Below, piece by piece: positions 44,387 to 53,649 of a stretch of DNA of 64,000 nucleotides. A program made the translations under genes and the position numbers. The stretch is from Methylobacterium sp. AMS5 (lineage in GTDB: Bacteria > Pseudomonadota > Alphaproteobacteria > Rhizobiales > Beijerinckiaceae). The stretch covers positions 521,001 to 585,000 of the forward strand of contig NZ_CP006992.1 in assembly GCF_001542815.1 (NCBI RefSeq). The letters run 5' to 3'. The notes beneath the pieces were generated by a model. It was not told the DNA's origin. It saw only the letters and a list, made by a program, of their open reading frames with translations, and did not search any database. Position 1 is the stretch's first letter. Each line of letters begins with the position of its first letter.

Positions 44387-45769
44387 ATGTGGTATTCGGG
44401 GTGCCCGGCGCGGTGGAAGCGGCGGCATGATGGCGCTTCGATTCAACCTCGGAGCTCCGCCATGAGTGAGCAGCACCACGTCGGCCTCGATGTCTCCGTG
44501 AAGGAGACCGCGATCTGCATCGTCGATCCCCACGGCAAGGTCGTGCACCGCGCCGCCGTCGAGAGCCACCCCGAGGTGATCGGCCGGCATCGGATCGATC
44601 TCGGCCATGCCTACGCGCGGGTCGGCCTGGAGGCGGGACCGCTCTCGCCGTGGCTCTACGCCGGCTTGGTCGAGGTCGGACTGCCGGCGATCTGCGTCGA
44701 GACCCGTCACATGCACGCCGCCCTCTGGGCGCGCATCAACAAGACCGACCGCAACGACGCCCTGGGCATCGCGCAGATGATGCGGGTCGGGCTGTTCAAG
44801 CCGGTCCACGTCAAGACGCCGGCCAGCCAGCAGCGCCGCCTCCTCCTGACCTCGCGCAAGCTCCTGCAGCGCAAGGCCTACGACATCGAGAGCGACCTGC
44901 GCGGCCAGCTGCGCAACTTCGGCCTCAAGGTCGGCGTCGTCGGGGCGGTGGGCTTCGAGCAGCGCGTGCGCGACCTCGTGCTCGATCTGCCCTTCGTCGC
45001 CGCCGTGGTCCTGCCGCTGTTGGAGGCGCGCGCGGCGCTTCGGACCCAACTCGCCAAGCTGCACAAGATGTTGCTGGAGCAGGTTCGCACCGACCCAGTC
45101 TGCCGGCGATTGATGACCGCGCCCGGAGTGGGGCCGGTCGTGGCGCTGACCTACCGCACCTGCGTCGACAACCCGGCCCGGTTGGGACGTTCGCAGTGCG
45201 TCGGGGCGCATTACGGTCTGACGCCGCGGCTCTACCAGTCCGGCGAGACGATGCGGGTCGGGCGGATCTCGAAGTGCGGGGATCGGATGATGCGCGCCGC
45301 GCTCTACGAGGCCGCGCTCGTGCTGCTGACCGGCTCACGCGGCCGGTGGTCAGGGCTGAAGGTGTGGGGGTTGGCCGTCGCCAAGCGCCGGGGCATGCAG
45401 AAAGCCCTCGTGGCCGTTGCCCGCAAGCTGGCGATCGTGTTGCACCGCATGTGGCGCGACGGGACGGACTTCCGTTGGTCGGCCGCGGCCACGACAGCGG
45501 CCTGAGGTCCACCGACGCCACCAAGTAACATCGAGCTCCTCCGGCGTGGAGGAGGTCCCTGCGGGGACGACGGGAGCGGGTGAGACCGAGGAAACTCGAG
45601 CGCCGGTTTTGCCGAGCGCGCGGCTTAGATGGCTCCGCCCACTCCCTCTGATCCCATCATGAGGCGGCACGCGCCGACCTCGGAGAGAAGCAAGAACTCC
45701 GCAGGACCGTTCACGCACTGGATAGGGATGAGCACGCAGGGGAGTTGATCGATGAACCCCGAATAGAGA
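44387..45769 (+). mobile_element. IS110-family element inserted in IS3
   Basis: About 1383 bases, boundaries deduced from where IS3 sequence resumes (…GGGCTCAGA at left, AGAAGTTTCCC at right). Subterminal inverted matches TATTCGGGGT (near 44393) and ACCCCGAATA (near 45757) support the ends. It is oriented opposite to the host IS3. Confidence 0.75.
44462..45505 (+). CDS. IS110-family transposase
   Basis: 347 residues from ATG 44462. The N-terminal RuvC-like DEDD domain contains 'HHVGLDVSVKETAICIVDPH' and 'NKTDRNDALGIAQMMRVGLF'. The C-terminal transposase_20 domain contains 'LMTAPGVGPVVALTYRTCVD' and 'HYGLTPRLYQSGE'. Both domains are full length and unbroken, so it is probably functional. IS110 enzymes are guided by a bridge RNA encoded in the element's flanks; the 75-base left flank and 260-base right flank (45506-45769) would hold it. 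Confidence 0.93.
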   Translation: MSEQHHVGLDVSVKETAICIVDPHGKVVHRAAVESHPEVIGRHRIDLGHAYARVGLEAGPLSPWLYAGLVEVGLPAICVETRHMHAALWARINKTDRNDALGIAQMMRVGLFKPVHVKTPASQQRRLLLTSRKLLQRKAYDIESDLRGQLRNFGLKVGVVGAVGFEQRVRDLVLDLPFVAAVVLPLLEARAALRTQLAKLHKMLLEQVRTDPVCRRLMTAPGVGPVVALTYRTCVDNPARLGRSQCVGAHYGLTPRLYQSGETMRVGRISKCGDRMMRAALYEAALVLLTGSRGRWSGLKVWGLAVAKRRGMQKALVAVARKLAIVLHRMWRDGTDFRWSAAATTAA

Positions 45770-45770
45770 A

Positions 45771-46046
45771 GAAGTTTCCCGAAGCCGCCTCCTTCAGGAT
45801 GAGCTTCTCCAACGTCAGATCGGAAATCGCCCGACGCAGACGCAGATTCTCCATCTCCAGAACCTTCAGCCGCTTAACCTGATCACCCTTCAAGCCGCTG
45901 TACTCGGATCGCCAGCGGTAATACGTGACCTCAGTTACCTCAATGGCTCGGATTGCTTCAGCCACCTTCCGGCCTTGAGAGACCAAGACATCGACCTGAC
46001 GCAGCTTTGCGACGATCTCTTCCGCCGTATGCTTCTTCCGTCCCAT
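45771..46046 (-). pseudogene. IS3 transposase orfA, 3' end cut by IS110
   Basis: 92 codons from ATG 46046 (MGRKKHTAEEIVAKLRQVD) with the HTH and leucine-zipper region ('VTYYRWRSEYSGLKGDQVKR', 'LEMENLRLRRAISDLTLEKL') up to 'LKEAASGNF'. There the stop codon should follow. Instead the frame runs 20 codons into IS110 and stops at 45711. Confidence 0.85.
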
Positions 46047-46204
46047 GAAAACGTCCTCCACATGGCTCAAAGCCATACCTCAGGGAGGACCACTTTTCAG
46101 GGGGTAGGCCATTGAAACATGCAACTAGGCTCCAAATTGTTGCAGTGAGACAATAAGCAACAATCAAGCTCTTGTATAGGAGTAAATGCGTGGCCCTCAC
46201 TGTA

Positions 46205-47185
46205 TCAAAAGTAGGCTCCAAATGCCTCCGTAATCGTACCCTCGGTGACATTTGCATGCTTTTTGAACTTTTCACCCTCACTAGGCAAAATAAAATTCTC
46301 AACATTAATTTGATCGGTGAAGTACGGAAGATTAGCCCACCTGCGACCCATTACGCCGAAGAAGAGCTGCAAGCATCCACCGGCATATATCGCGTCCTTT
46401 TTGCAGTTGTCTCGGATGTGAATTCCAAGAGGCATGGCATAGGACCCGCAGGCTAGGAGCGCGATGTCGAAGTCTAGGGCGCTGATCTCTTCGGCCATAC
46501 GTGCCGCCGTCACATTCCAGCTTTCATCGGGATACATCTCCCGCGGTAAGCCAGAGTAAGTGACAGGCGTTTCATAAGTTAGGAGGTCAAATTCAGGATA
46601 CTCGAAGCCCTTGAAAAATTTGCGACGCTTGCTCCACTGACTCTGAAGACTCTCACCGAAGGGAGAGACAACAAGAACCTTCTTGCCAGGCAGCACCTCT
46701 GCAAACAGTCGGAACAGAGTGTGTTCGTTAGAAATTATCCTTTCGACAAAATCGTATGGATGGAAGACGACTTGGTCGCGACCGCGAAACAGGTCATCAA
46801 AGAAGTATCTGTAGGCTTGAATGGTCTGCTCGTTCTTTGACAGATACTCCTTCGCCATTCGGTTAGGAAAATACAGGGTAAGAAGGTTTTGCTCCCCTAC
46901 AAACATCTCATCTGATTTCTGATAGCACTCCGCGAGGACATCAACGTACTTAAAATAATCCAGATAGGGATCACTGTTGAACGAATAAAATCCGTTGAAT
47001 TCCCTGACGTATTTGATGCTGTATTCGGTACCCTCGCCGTGCGTATGATTGTTCCAGTTGCACAGCGTTGCGTGTGTGTCCGTTCCGCCAATCCGCGAAA
47101 TGTAGTGCGGCTGTGTAGACAACAGCATGCTCTTGCAGCGGTCATAGGTCTCCGCCTCAGACATTATTGTGACTATCACTTTCAA
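46205..47185 (-). CDS. Unrecognised protein of the polysaccharide island, possibly GT-D-like
   Basis: A 326-residue cytoplasmic protein of lower GC than the chromosome. Near the N-terminus is 'HYISRIGGTDTHATLCNW', reminiscent of the 'R.G.GE/D' nucleotide-sugar motif of GT-D-fold glycosyltransferases. The C-terminal half has 'KKVLVVSPFGESLQSQW', 'DFDIALLACGSYAMPLGIHI' and 'AIYAGGCLQLFFGVMGRRW', which also resemble that group ('GAPG...L'). I cannot confirm homology. Its neighbours (galE, ABC permease, glycosyltransferase) support a role in surface glycan synthesis. It is 128 bases downstream of galE, in the same direction. Confidence 0.6.
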   Translation of the reverse strand: MKVIVTIMSEAETYDRCKSMLLSTQPHYISRIGGTDTHATLCNWNNHTHGEGTEYSIKYVREFNGFYSFNSDPYLDYFKYVDVLAECYQKSDEMFVGEQNLLTLYFPNRMAKEYLSKNEQTIQAYRYFFDDLFRGRDQVVFHPYDFVERIISNEHTLFRLFAEVLPGKKVLVVSPFGESLQSQWSKRRKFFKGFEYPEFDLLTYETPVTYSGLPREMYPDESWNVTAARMAEEISALDFDIALLACGSYAMPLGIHIRDNCKKDAIYAGGCLQLFFGVMGRRWANLPYFTDQINVENFILPSEGEKFKKHANVTEGTITEAFGAYF

Positions 47186-47312
47186 GCGTCCTCTGAGTGG
47201 AGCCCGTTTTCACGAGGCGATTTATTGCCCGATCGCCTAAAAAGGCCTGATATGCCTCAAACCGCATGGGGGCAGCCAGCCGCGATCGATAGATAGGGCT
47301 GGCCGGCACCCA

Positions 47313-48305
47313 TCACGTCAAATTCCGCTTCGCCAGGGTATCCTCCCAGGCGAGCGCCTGGGCGACGATGGCGTCGAGGTCGTCGTGTTTCGGGGTCCAG
47401 CCGAGTTCGTTGCGGATGCGGTCGGCACCGGCGATGATCTGGGCCGGATCACCGGCACGGCGGGGCGACAAGCGCACCTCGAAGTCACGGCCTGAGATGC
47501 GCTTGACCACCTCCACGACCTCCAGAACCGAGTAGCCCCGGCCGTAGCCGCAATTGACGGTCAGGCTGCCGCCGCCGCCGCGCAGATGGTCGAGAACGGT
47601 GAGATGCGCCGCGGCCAGATCCGAGACTTGGATGTAGTCGCGCAGGCACGAGCCGTCGCGGGTGGGATAGTCGGTGCCGAACACCTCCAGATGCGTGCGC
47701 TGACCGAGCGCGGCCTGCGTCGCGACCTTGATGAGGTGGGTGGCCGCCGGCATCGATTGCCCGGAACGCCCGCGCGGATCGGCCCCGGCCACGTTGAAGT
47801 AGCGCAGCACCCCGTAGGTGAAGCCGTGCGCGGCGGCGGCATCCGCGAGCATCCACTCGCTCATCAGCTTCGAGCGGCCGTAGGGGTTGATCGGGTTCGT
47901 CGCCAGGGTCTCGGGCACCGGCACGGTCTCGGGCTCGCCGTAGACGGCCGCCGTCGAGGAAAAGATGAAGTGCCGCACATTCGTGCGCGCGGCCGTCTCG
48001 ATCAGCGCGCGTGTCTTCACGGTGTTGGCGAGATAGTAGCCCAACGGGTCGGCGACCGATTCCGGCACGACGATCTTGGCCGCGAAATGCGCGACCGCGT
48101 CGATCTGGTGGCGCAGGATGGTCTCGGTGACGAGCGCTTGGTCGGCCACGTCGCCGACGACGAGACGCACTTCCGGAGGCAGAGCCCAGTCGTAACCGGT
48201 CGAGAGGTCGTCGAGGACCACGACCTCCTCATGCCCGGCATCGACCAGCGCGAGCACCATATGGCTGCCGATGTAGCCCGCGCCGCCCGTGACCAGAACC
48301 GCCAT
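47313..48305 (-). CDS. galE: UDP-glucose 4-epimerase
   Basis: A 330-residue extended SDR enzyme. The NAD loop is 'VTGGAGYIGSHMVLALVDAG' and the catalytic motif 'NPYGRSKLMSEWML' (YxxxK, near residue 143), with 'VRHFIFSSTAAVYGEPE' supplying the Ser. 'TRDGSCLRDYIQVSDLAAAH' is the GalE substrate loop. It interconverts UDP-glucose and UDP-galactose (or the GlcNAc/GalNAc pair), supplying precursors to the glycosyltransferase encoded next door. Its GC is higher than that of the flanking island genes, so it may have a different origin. Confidence 0.95.
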   Translation of the reverse strand: MAVLVTGGAGYIGSHMVLALVDAGHEEVVVLDDLSTGYDWALPPEVRLVVGDVADQALVTETILRHQIDAVAHFAAKIVVPESVADPLGYYLANTVKTRALIETAARTNVRHFIFSSTAAVYGEPETVPVPETLATNPINPYGRSKLMSEWMLADAAAAHGFTYGVLRYFNVAGADPRGRSGQSMPAATHLIKVATQAALGQRTHLEVFGTDYPTRDGSCLRDYIQVSDLAAAHLTVLDHLRGGGGSLTVNCGYGRGYSVLEVVEVVKRISGRDFEVRLSPRRAGDPAQIIAGADRIRNELGWTPKHDDLDAIVAQALAWEDTLAKRNLT

Positions 48306-48428
48306 CGTCCACCCCCTCGGCCTTGCAGGCTTTTAACGCCGCCTGTGTCTCGGCTCGCTGTAGGGCCTATTGCGTTCAAGTCAATTCGTCGGGCGCAAGG
48401 CATGTGCGAGACCGACGAGTTCGAGGCA

Positions 48429-49232
48429 TTACTGCTGCGATCGAACTACGTAGCGCTCCATGAGAAGTCCGATGACCAAACTACCAAAGATCCACCCAAA
48501 AATATAGACGTAATCAATTTGAACAGGCAGGGACGGATCGTAACCTAATCTTACCCATTCTATTATTTGGGTAACCGGGTTCCATTTCATCCAACTATAT
48601 ATTTCATCCGGCATATAACATGCCAGAAAGTAAACGCCACTTGTAAGGTATAGCAACAATGTGACTAGGATATAACCCAATGCCCACCCAGGAAAAACAG
48701 AACATATCCCTACGTTGATTGTTCCGATCCCTATTCCAAGGAAAATGGCGGCCAAGTACCCAGTCATTGCGCAAAACATATCGGTTGGCACGGGGTCAGC
48801 GCCAAAACAATAAAGTACGATTAAGATCAAAATAACGCCCATGAAGCTGCTGACAGTTTCAACCAAGCAGCGGGCGACTACAGTATCGAAACCTTTGACT
48901 TGAGGAAAATAGGTCAAAGGCTTGTGAATCAAATATCCTTTCATGACCTCACGCGAAATGTACTGAAATCCGAGTGCGGGCAACGCACCTGTAGCAACGA
49001 ACAGCATGGCGCTGTCTGTCATGGGCGGCTTCAGGCCGCGATATGTCATTGCTCCTACGATGATCCCGAGGTGCACACACGGCCAGAGCACCTGCACCAA
49101 GTAGCCCCAGTAGGTTCCGCCGAAGCGACTGCGCATATCGCGCAGCATCAAAGCGCTGAGGACGCGGAGATAGACGTCGAGGCGGCTCGGCGGTTGCAAT
49201 TGACGCGCGGGCGGTTCAATTTGTGCGGCCAT
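48429..49232 (-). CDS. Polysaccharide-type ABC transporter permease (KpsM/Wzm/TagG-like)
   Basis: A 267-residue ABC-2 membrane protein with six hydrophobic segments. The cytoplasmic N-terminus has 'LRVLSALMLRDMRSRFGGTY' and 'GYLVQVLWPCVHLGIIVGAM', then a C-terminal 'WNPVTQIIEWVRLGYDPSLP' typical of capsule and O-antigen exporters (KpsM/Wzm). It would export a glycan across the inner membrane with an ATPase partner (KpsT/Wzt). No such ATPase gene is present in the window. GC is clearly below the chromosome average. Confidence 0.88.
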   Translation of the reverse strand: MAAQIEPPARQLQPPSRLDVYLRVLSALMLRDMRSRFGGTYWGYLVQVLWPCVHLGIIVGAMTYRGLKPPMTDSAMLFVATGALPALGFQYISREVMKGYLIHKPLTYFPQVKGFDTVVARCLVETVSSFMGVILILIVLYCFGADPVPTDMFCAMTGYLAAIFLGIGIGTINVGICSVFPGWALGYILVTLLLYLTSGVYFLACYMPDEIYSWMKWNPVTQIIEWVRLGYDPSLPVQIDYVYIFGWIFGSLVIGLLMERYVVRSQQ

Positions 49233-49294
49233 GGCATCCGTCGCTGAGAACGATATCTCCGGCCCATGCCCGAAAATCTAGACGGAATCGAGGT

Positions 49295-49315
49295 GGGAAC
49301 GCTCAGGGCGTTCCC
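49295..49315. terminator. 8-bp hairpin between ABC permease and glycosyltransferase genes
   Basis: GGGAACGC-TCAGG-GCGTTCCC is a perfect stem with a five-base loop. No T-run in either direction. It may separate the two minus-strand transcripts. Confidence 0.4.
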
Positions 49316-49414
49316 GATATGCAGCCCCGTGAAAGCGGTCACGGGACGTGCTGCCCTTGTGCCGCTCCCTAGTCGCTCAGACGGGATAGGCTTCGGGGCA
49401 AGTGCCCGTGGCCA

Positions 49415-52363
49415 TTATGCGGCTGCTGCCCTTGCTTCGTACATCTGAACAAGTCCCTTCAGATGGTTGATTTGCTCAACATGCACATAAATCTCTGGAT
49501 CAGCTTCGAGCGTCGCTATGACTTTCTCAAGAGAAGTCTTCTGCTTGGCTGGATCGTGAGCGATAGTGCCGCCCGTTATGTGAACTACGCTCAGCGGCAT
49601 AGCAATGCCGAGAAGTTCGGTCGCTTTGGTAATCCTAATCCATAGCAGGAAGTCTTCGCAGCCGTGGGCGTTTTCCGGGAACATGAAGTTCGGCCGGATG
49701 AATGATGTCTGCGCCATGACGGTAGGCATCGCGATCGGGCAGTTGGCGATGATGCCCGGAAACACGTTGCCGGTGCAGGTTCCAGAATCGAACACCATCG
49801 ACGCCAAAGTGCCATCAACGCACAAGCCAAGATACGACGTGTGCGAGATGCGAGCCCGTTTTGATTGCATTGCCGCAAGCTGGTGCCGGACTTTGTATGG
49901 AAGGAACAGATCGTCGGCATCGAGGAAGGAAATATAATCGCCCGTGGCCTTGTTGATCCCGTAATTGCGCGCCTCTCCAGCCCCGCGCCGGTTCTGACAA
50001 TAAAGAAATACCCTGTAGCCCATCTCAGGCATGAGGCGGATCTCGGACATGTCTTGGTCGGGCTCGTCGTAGACGACGATGACTTCGATGTTCCGGTGAG
50101 TTTGGGACAGCGCCGAATAGATGGCGCCTTTTAGTTGATGTATCCCGCGGTAGAACGGGATGATGACCGACACCTTCACCCGATCAAGGGCTTGCTCGGC
50201 CCGCTTGACGGCTTCCGCCGCGGCGCCGTGCGCCCCAGCCTCTCTGAGGAAGCCGGCCTGAGCGGCGTAGAAGCCATATTCGCTTCCATCCATCGCGATC
50301 ATGTCCGAGGTTGACACGCGATCAAGAAGCCTCAGCCAGAGCGCGTCGGCCTCCTGTGTGAAGTCGGCTCGCTTGGAGCCTTGCGCGTCGTGCCAGCGCG
50401 ATTGGATCAGCGCTTCCGCCATATGGACGAATTTGTACTTTCCGAGGGAGCGGCCCCACAGGTCGTAGTCCTGCGTGTAGGGCAGCGCCTCGTTGAACTT
50501 CCCGACTTCCCGGAAAAAGTCCCGCGGAATGAGGACGCTGCAGCCGTGGATCAGCCCACGCATCAGCGCATTTGTGGACGGCTTCCCGGCCATGCGCTGC
50601 TCATGCGACACGGTCGTGATCAAGGCCCCCGAGGCGTCAATCAGATCGTAGTCGGAGATCAGGACGGTCCGCTGCTCGAGCGTGTCCAGTTCAAGGAAGC
50701 GCTCCACCTGACGGGAAAGCTTGTGCGGGTGAAAGCGGTCGTCGTGGCTAAGCCAGCAGAAGAAGTGGCCGGACATGGCGTTGATGCCGGCGTTGAGGGC
50801 CGAAGCAACCCCGCCGTTGGCCTTGCGGATCGATACGACGCGCGGATCGGATGCGTACTTCGCCACAAGCGAGGGCGTGTCATCCGTCGAGCCGTCGTCA
50901 ACGACGATCACCTCGAAGTTCGGATAGTCCTGCGCGAGGGCACTCTGTATGGCGTCCTCGAAGAAGTTGACGCCGTTATAGACTGGCAGGACGATGGACA
51001 CCTTCGGAATGGTCGTGTCGGTCGCCACGTAGGGGTAGACGCCGTAGTTGGCCAGCATTTCGATCTGGTGGTCCGTGAGAACCGGAGCGAATTGCCTCGG
51101 CACCACCTTCTTCATCCGCAACCGCATATCGCCGGCGAGACGATCGGCCTCCTTCACTCGAGCGCTCAAGCGCTCGGTGCGCGCCCCGTAGATGCGCCCC
51201 ATGAAGTCCGTGCGCGGCTCTCTGAAGGCGTTCGCGCGGAGTTCGGCGCGCAGGTGCCTAGCGCGCTCTTCGAAGTTCTGAAGCAGATCGGTGAGCGATC
51301 GGGCCGCGGCATCGAGGTCGTCCGGATCCATCGACGGAGGGGCAATCTGCGGGAAGTTGTCCTTCAGAAAGCCGTTCGCTCCAGCCTTGATGGACAAGAG
51401 GATGGGGCAACCGTGGCGTAGCGCCTCAAGGGCGACATAGTTGAACGCGTCAGTTCTCGACGGCACTACAATGACCGTACGTCCGCCATAGACTCGGTCG
51501 CGCAGCTCCTCGTCGCTGATGCGGCCGACATAGGAGGCTTCGACACCGCGCTCCTTCGCTAGGTCAATGACCTTGTCGGACCACCTAGCGGTCGGGTTCC
51601 AGTCGTTGTCCGGGCCGGCCAGAAAGCAGCCTGAGTACAGGTGCTTCGGCAGCTTCGAGACGATCTCGATGAACAGGTCGGGCCCCTTAGCACCGTCCAA
51701 GCGACCAACGTACCAGAGCGCCGGCGGGCCACTTCCAGGCGGCACGGCTGCCGGCGCCGGGATGCTCTCGATCGTGTCCTGCATGTCGAGGACTTCGACC
51801 GGCAGACCAGTGCTTGGGCTGGTCTCCTGCTCCAAATTGGAAATCACGTAGCGAATGTCGGCGATCTCGGCCCCGGCGATTTCCTCGCGCTCGTAAGCGT
51901 CGGCAACCTCGCTGAGATCGTCGTAAGAACTCCGGCAGGTCGTGCTCTGCCAGCCGAGCATCGACAGGACGACGCGATCCACCTGCACGTCGAAGGCCGA
52001 GAGCACGGGGCGGGCGGCAAAGCCGATCGGGTAGAACGCGGGGATGTCGAGAACGTCGAAGTGCTGCCCTCGCAGTGCCGCAGCAACGCCGGCCCACTGG
52101 GCTCCGAACTCTCGGCGGACCCAATTGCCGTCCTCGTCAAAAAGTTTTCTGTAGGTGTCGGTCAGATCGGGAGTATTGAAAAGAAAAGGCTCCGCATTCC
52201 ACGGAAGTTCCCGCTTTCTTTTCCTGTCAAAATCCGGCCCTTTCGATGGATAATAGAACACCATGCTTGGGTTGCGCTCGATCACTCTCCGGTAGAATGT
52301 CTGCCCCCCACCGACCGCCGTGAAAAAATCAAAGTCCGCAATGAGGACGCGCTTGGGGCGCAT
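49415..52363 (-). CDS. Three-domain glycosyltransferase (GT4 plus two GT2 domains)
   Basis: 982 residues from ATG 52363 (MRPKRVLIADFDFFTAVGGG); the frame opens 24 codons earlier without support. Domain 1 (1-430) is GT-B/GT4-like: 'AVGGGQTFYRRVIE', 'LWYVGRLDGAKGPDLFIEIV', and 'RTVIVVPSRTDAFNYVALEA' with its acidic end. Domain 2 (about 453-700) is GT2: 'VSIVLPVYNGVNFFEDAI', 'VIVVDDGSTDDTPSL'. Domain 3 (about 731-982) is a second GT2: 'VSVIIPFYRGIHQLKGAI', 'YISFLDADDLFLPYKV'. Such chains extend or decorate O-antigen or capsule by adding several sugars. Neighbours galE and the export permease fit. Confidence 0.88.
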   Translation of the reverse strand: MRPKRVLIADFDFFTAVGGGQTFYRRVIERNPSMVFYYPSKGPDFDRKRKRELPWNAEPFLFNTPDLTDTYRKLFDEDGNWVRREFGAQWAGVAAALRGQHFDVLDIPAFYPIGFAARPVLSAFDVQVDRVVLSMLGWQSTTCRSSYDDLSEVADAYEREEIAGAEIADIRYVISNLEQETSPSTGLPVEVLDMQDTIESIPAPAAVPPGSGPPALWYVGRLDGAKGPDLFIEIVSKLPKHLYSGCFLAGPDNDWNPTARWSDKVIDLAKERGVEASYVGRISDEELRDRVYGGRTVIVVPSRTDAFNYVALEALRHGCPILLSIKAGANGFLKDNFPQIAPPSMDPDDLDAAARSLTDLLQNFEERARHLRAELRANAFREPRTDFMGRIYGARTERLSARVKEADRLAGDMRLRMKKVVPRQFAPVLTDHQIEMLANYGVYPYVATDTTIPKVSIVLPVYNGVNFFEDAIQSALAQDYPNFEVIVVDDGSTDDTPSLVAKYASDPRVVSIRKANGGVASALNAGINAMSGHFFCWLSHDDRFHPHKLSRQVERFLELDTLEQRTVLISDYDLIDASGALITTVSHEQRMAGKPSTNALMRGLIHGCSVLIPRDFFREVGKFNEALPYTQDYDLWGRSLGKYKFVHMAEALIQSRWHDAQGSKRADFTQEADALWLRLLDRVSTSDMIAMDGSEYGFYAAQAGFLREAGAHGAAAEAVKRAEQALDRVKVSVIIPFYRGIHQLKGAIYSALSQTHRNIEVIVVYDEPDQDMSEIRLMPEMGYRVFLYCQNRRGAGEARNYGINKATGDYISFLDADDLFLPYKVRHQLAAMQSKRARISHTSYLGLCVDGTLASMVFDSGTCTGNVFPGIIANCPIAMPTVMAQTSFIRPNFMFPENAHGCEDFLLWIRITKATELLGIAMPLSVVHITGGTIAHDPAKQKTSLEKVIATLEADPEIYVHVEQINHLKGLVQMYEARAAAA

Positions 52364-52502
52364 ATGCCGATCCGCCGACTGAGAGGCCAAGAGATATGGG
52401 GCGGGTAATTGGCATTGGAGGTAGCAGGCGGTCAATGGCAGAGCACGACGAACGACAGGCCGTAACCGCGCGAAATAATCAAGCGTTGCTGCAAGCGCCG
52501 CA

Positions 52503-53624
52503 TTGCCTGCCGCTGTTTCTCAGATATTCTTATATGAAATTTTTTTGCCGGCGGAGCTGAAATTGGCGGGTCTTGTTGAAAATTCCGATGAGGTTGGCGC
52601 ATTTAGAGATCTCGTTTGCCGGGGCTTAATCGAGGCGTTAAAGAGGCGCGCCAAAAATAATGTCGACCGAAATTATCCTCCGATTGGAGCAATCGCATCC
52701 CAGAATGATTTTGATGAAATACGCTCAAAGTTCCTGGCATTCGTGACTTCAAATTGGGATGGTCTCGCAAGGACCTATAACGCCTTAGAAGACGCGGGAT
52801 CAAAGGAACTGTTTATCAGCCTTCTATTATTCAAGACTCTCGGTCATACTTACGTCAGACTTCCTAGCAACACCGCGTCTTATTGGAGCGCTAGAGCATC
52901 TTCTGATGCGATGCCGGCCGATCCGTCAGAGTTTACAGCGGGGGCGTGCGGGTACGAAATTGAACGCTTTTCCATTCCCAGCAGCGGGCGGGAACTGAGT
53001 ATTGAGTGCCTGCGGGCCAATATATTCTTCACATTCAAGATGCGTCAGTATTATTATGAGCGCGGCGAAATTTCTGTAAGACCGGAAACTGGAGATTACG
53101 TCGTCGATGCCGGCGCTTGCTTTGGGGACACTGCCATCGATTTCGCCGAAACCGTTGGGCATGATGGTCGGGTGTTCTCTTTTGATCCGCTGGAGAGGCA
53201 TCATCGCATTATTGAGGCCAACATAGCCCGCAACGAGATCACAAATATCGTTCTATTCCCAAGTGGTCTGGGTAAAACCGACCAGCCTGGATCGCTAGTC
53301 TCAGGGCGGGTAGATCCGGGCTTCGCCGACCTAAGTTCTGTGCCCATGCGATCTCTCGACAGCCTTGTCTCTGAGGGCACGGTCGAGCGCGTCGATTTCA
53401 TCAAGATGGACATTGAGGGCCATGAGATGGAAGCCCTTCGCGGCGCGGAGGCAGCGATCCGTAAATTTCGTCCGAAGCTTGCTATTTCAGTTTATCACCG
53501 TCCGCAGGATTATATCGAGATACCCGACTATATTAGGGCTATCGACCAAAGCTATCGGTTCTTCTTAGAGAACTACACAATTAGCGACGGTGAGACAATC
53601 TTGTACTGCATAGCGGCGCCTTGA
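52503..53624 (+). CDS. FkbM-family methyltransferase
   Basis: Up to 373 residues (TTG 52503; the true start may be later, as no clear ribosome site is seen). The N-terminal 190 residues are helical and unassigned. The FkbM methyltransferase domain starts at 'DYVVDAGACFGDTAIDFAET' (SAM motif I, near residue 200) and continues with 'RVFSFDPLERHHRIIEANIA' and 'RVDFIKMDIEGHEMEALRGA'. It O-methylates a sugar or polyketide hydroxyl, here probably a surface-glycan residue. GC is low and it faces away from the glycosyltransferase. A strong terminator follows. Confidence 0.9.
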   Translation: MPAAVSQIFLYEIFLPAELKLAGLVENSDEVGAFRDLVCRGLIEALKRRAKNNVDRNYPPIGAIASQNDFDEIRSKFLAFVTSNWDGLARTYNALEDAGSKELFISLLLFKTLGHTYVRLPSNTASYWSARASSDAMPADPSEFTAGACGYEIERFSIPSSGRELSIECLRANIFFTFKMRQYYYERGEISVRPETGDYVVDAGACFGDTAIDFAETVGHDGRVFSFDPLERHHRIIEANIARNEITNIVLFPSGLGKTDQPGSLVSGRVDPGFADLSSVPMRSLDSLVSEGTVERVDFIKMDIEGHEMEALRGAEAAIRKFRPKLAISVYHRPQDYIEIPDYIRAIDQSYRFFLENYTISDGETILYCIAAP

Positions 53625-53649
53625 TGCACCGCACGTAATTCTTCGCTTG

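Larger units (their letters stand above)
43496..46111 (-). mobile_element. IS3-family element, interrupted by IS110 and truncated at one end
   Basis: The orfA end is intact: the reverse strand begins TGGCCTACCCCCTGAAAAG at 46111, the usual IS3/IS407-type terminus. orfA (45771-46046) and orfB (43493-44386) are separated by an IS110 element. Joining the two sides restores GGAAACTTC-TGAGCCC, the normal orfA stop/orfB overlap. The opposite terminus is missing where IS630 copy 1 abuts it. Confidence 0.85.

Noticed and set aside
44387..45211. Continuation of the IS3 orfB frame across IS110 (572 codons in total)
   Set aside because: Only the part below 44386 is transposase. The rest is antisense to the IS110 transposase.
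49266..49448. 60-codon + strand frame between the ABC permease and the glycosyltransferase
   Set aside because: It includes the hairpin at 49295-49315 and has no recognisable start signal or composition typical of a protein.
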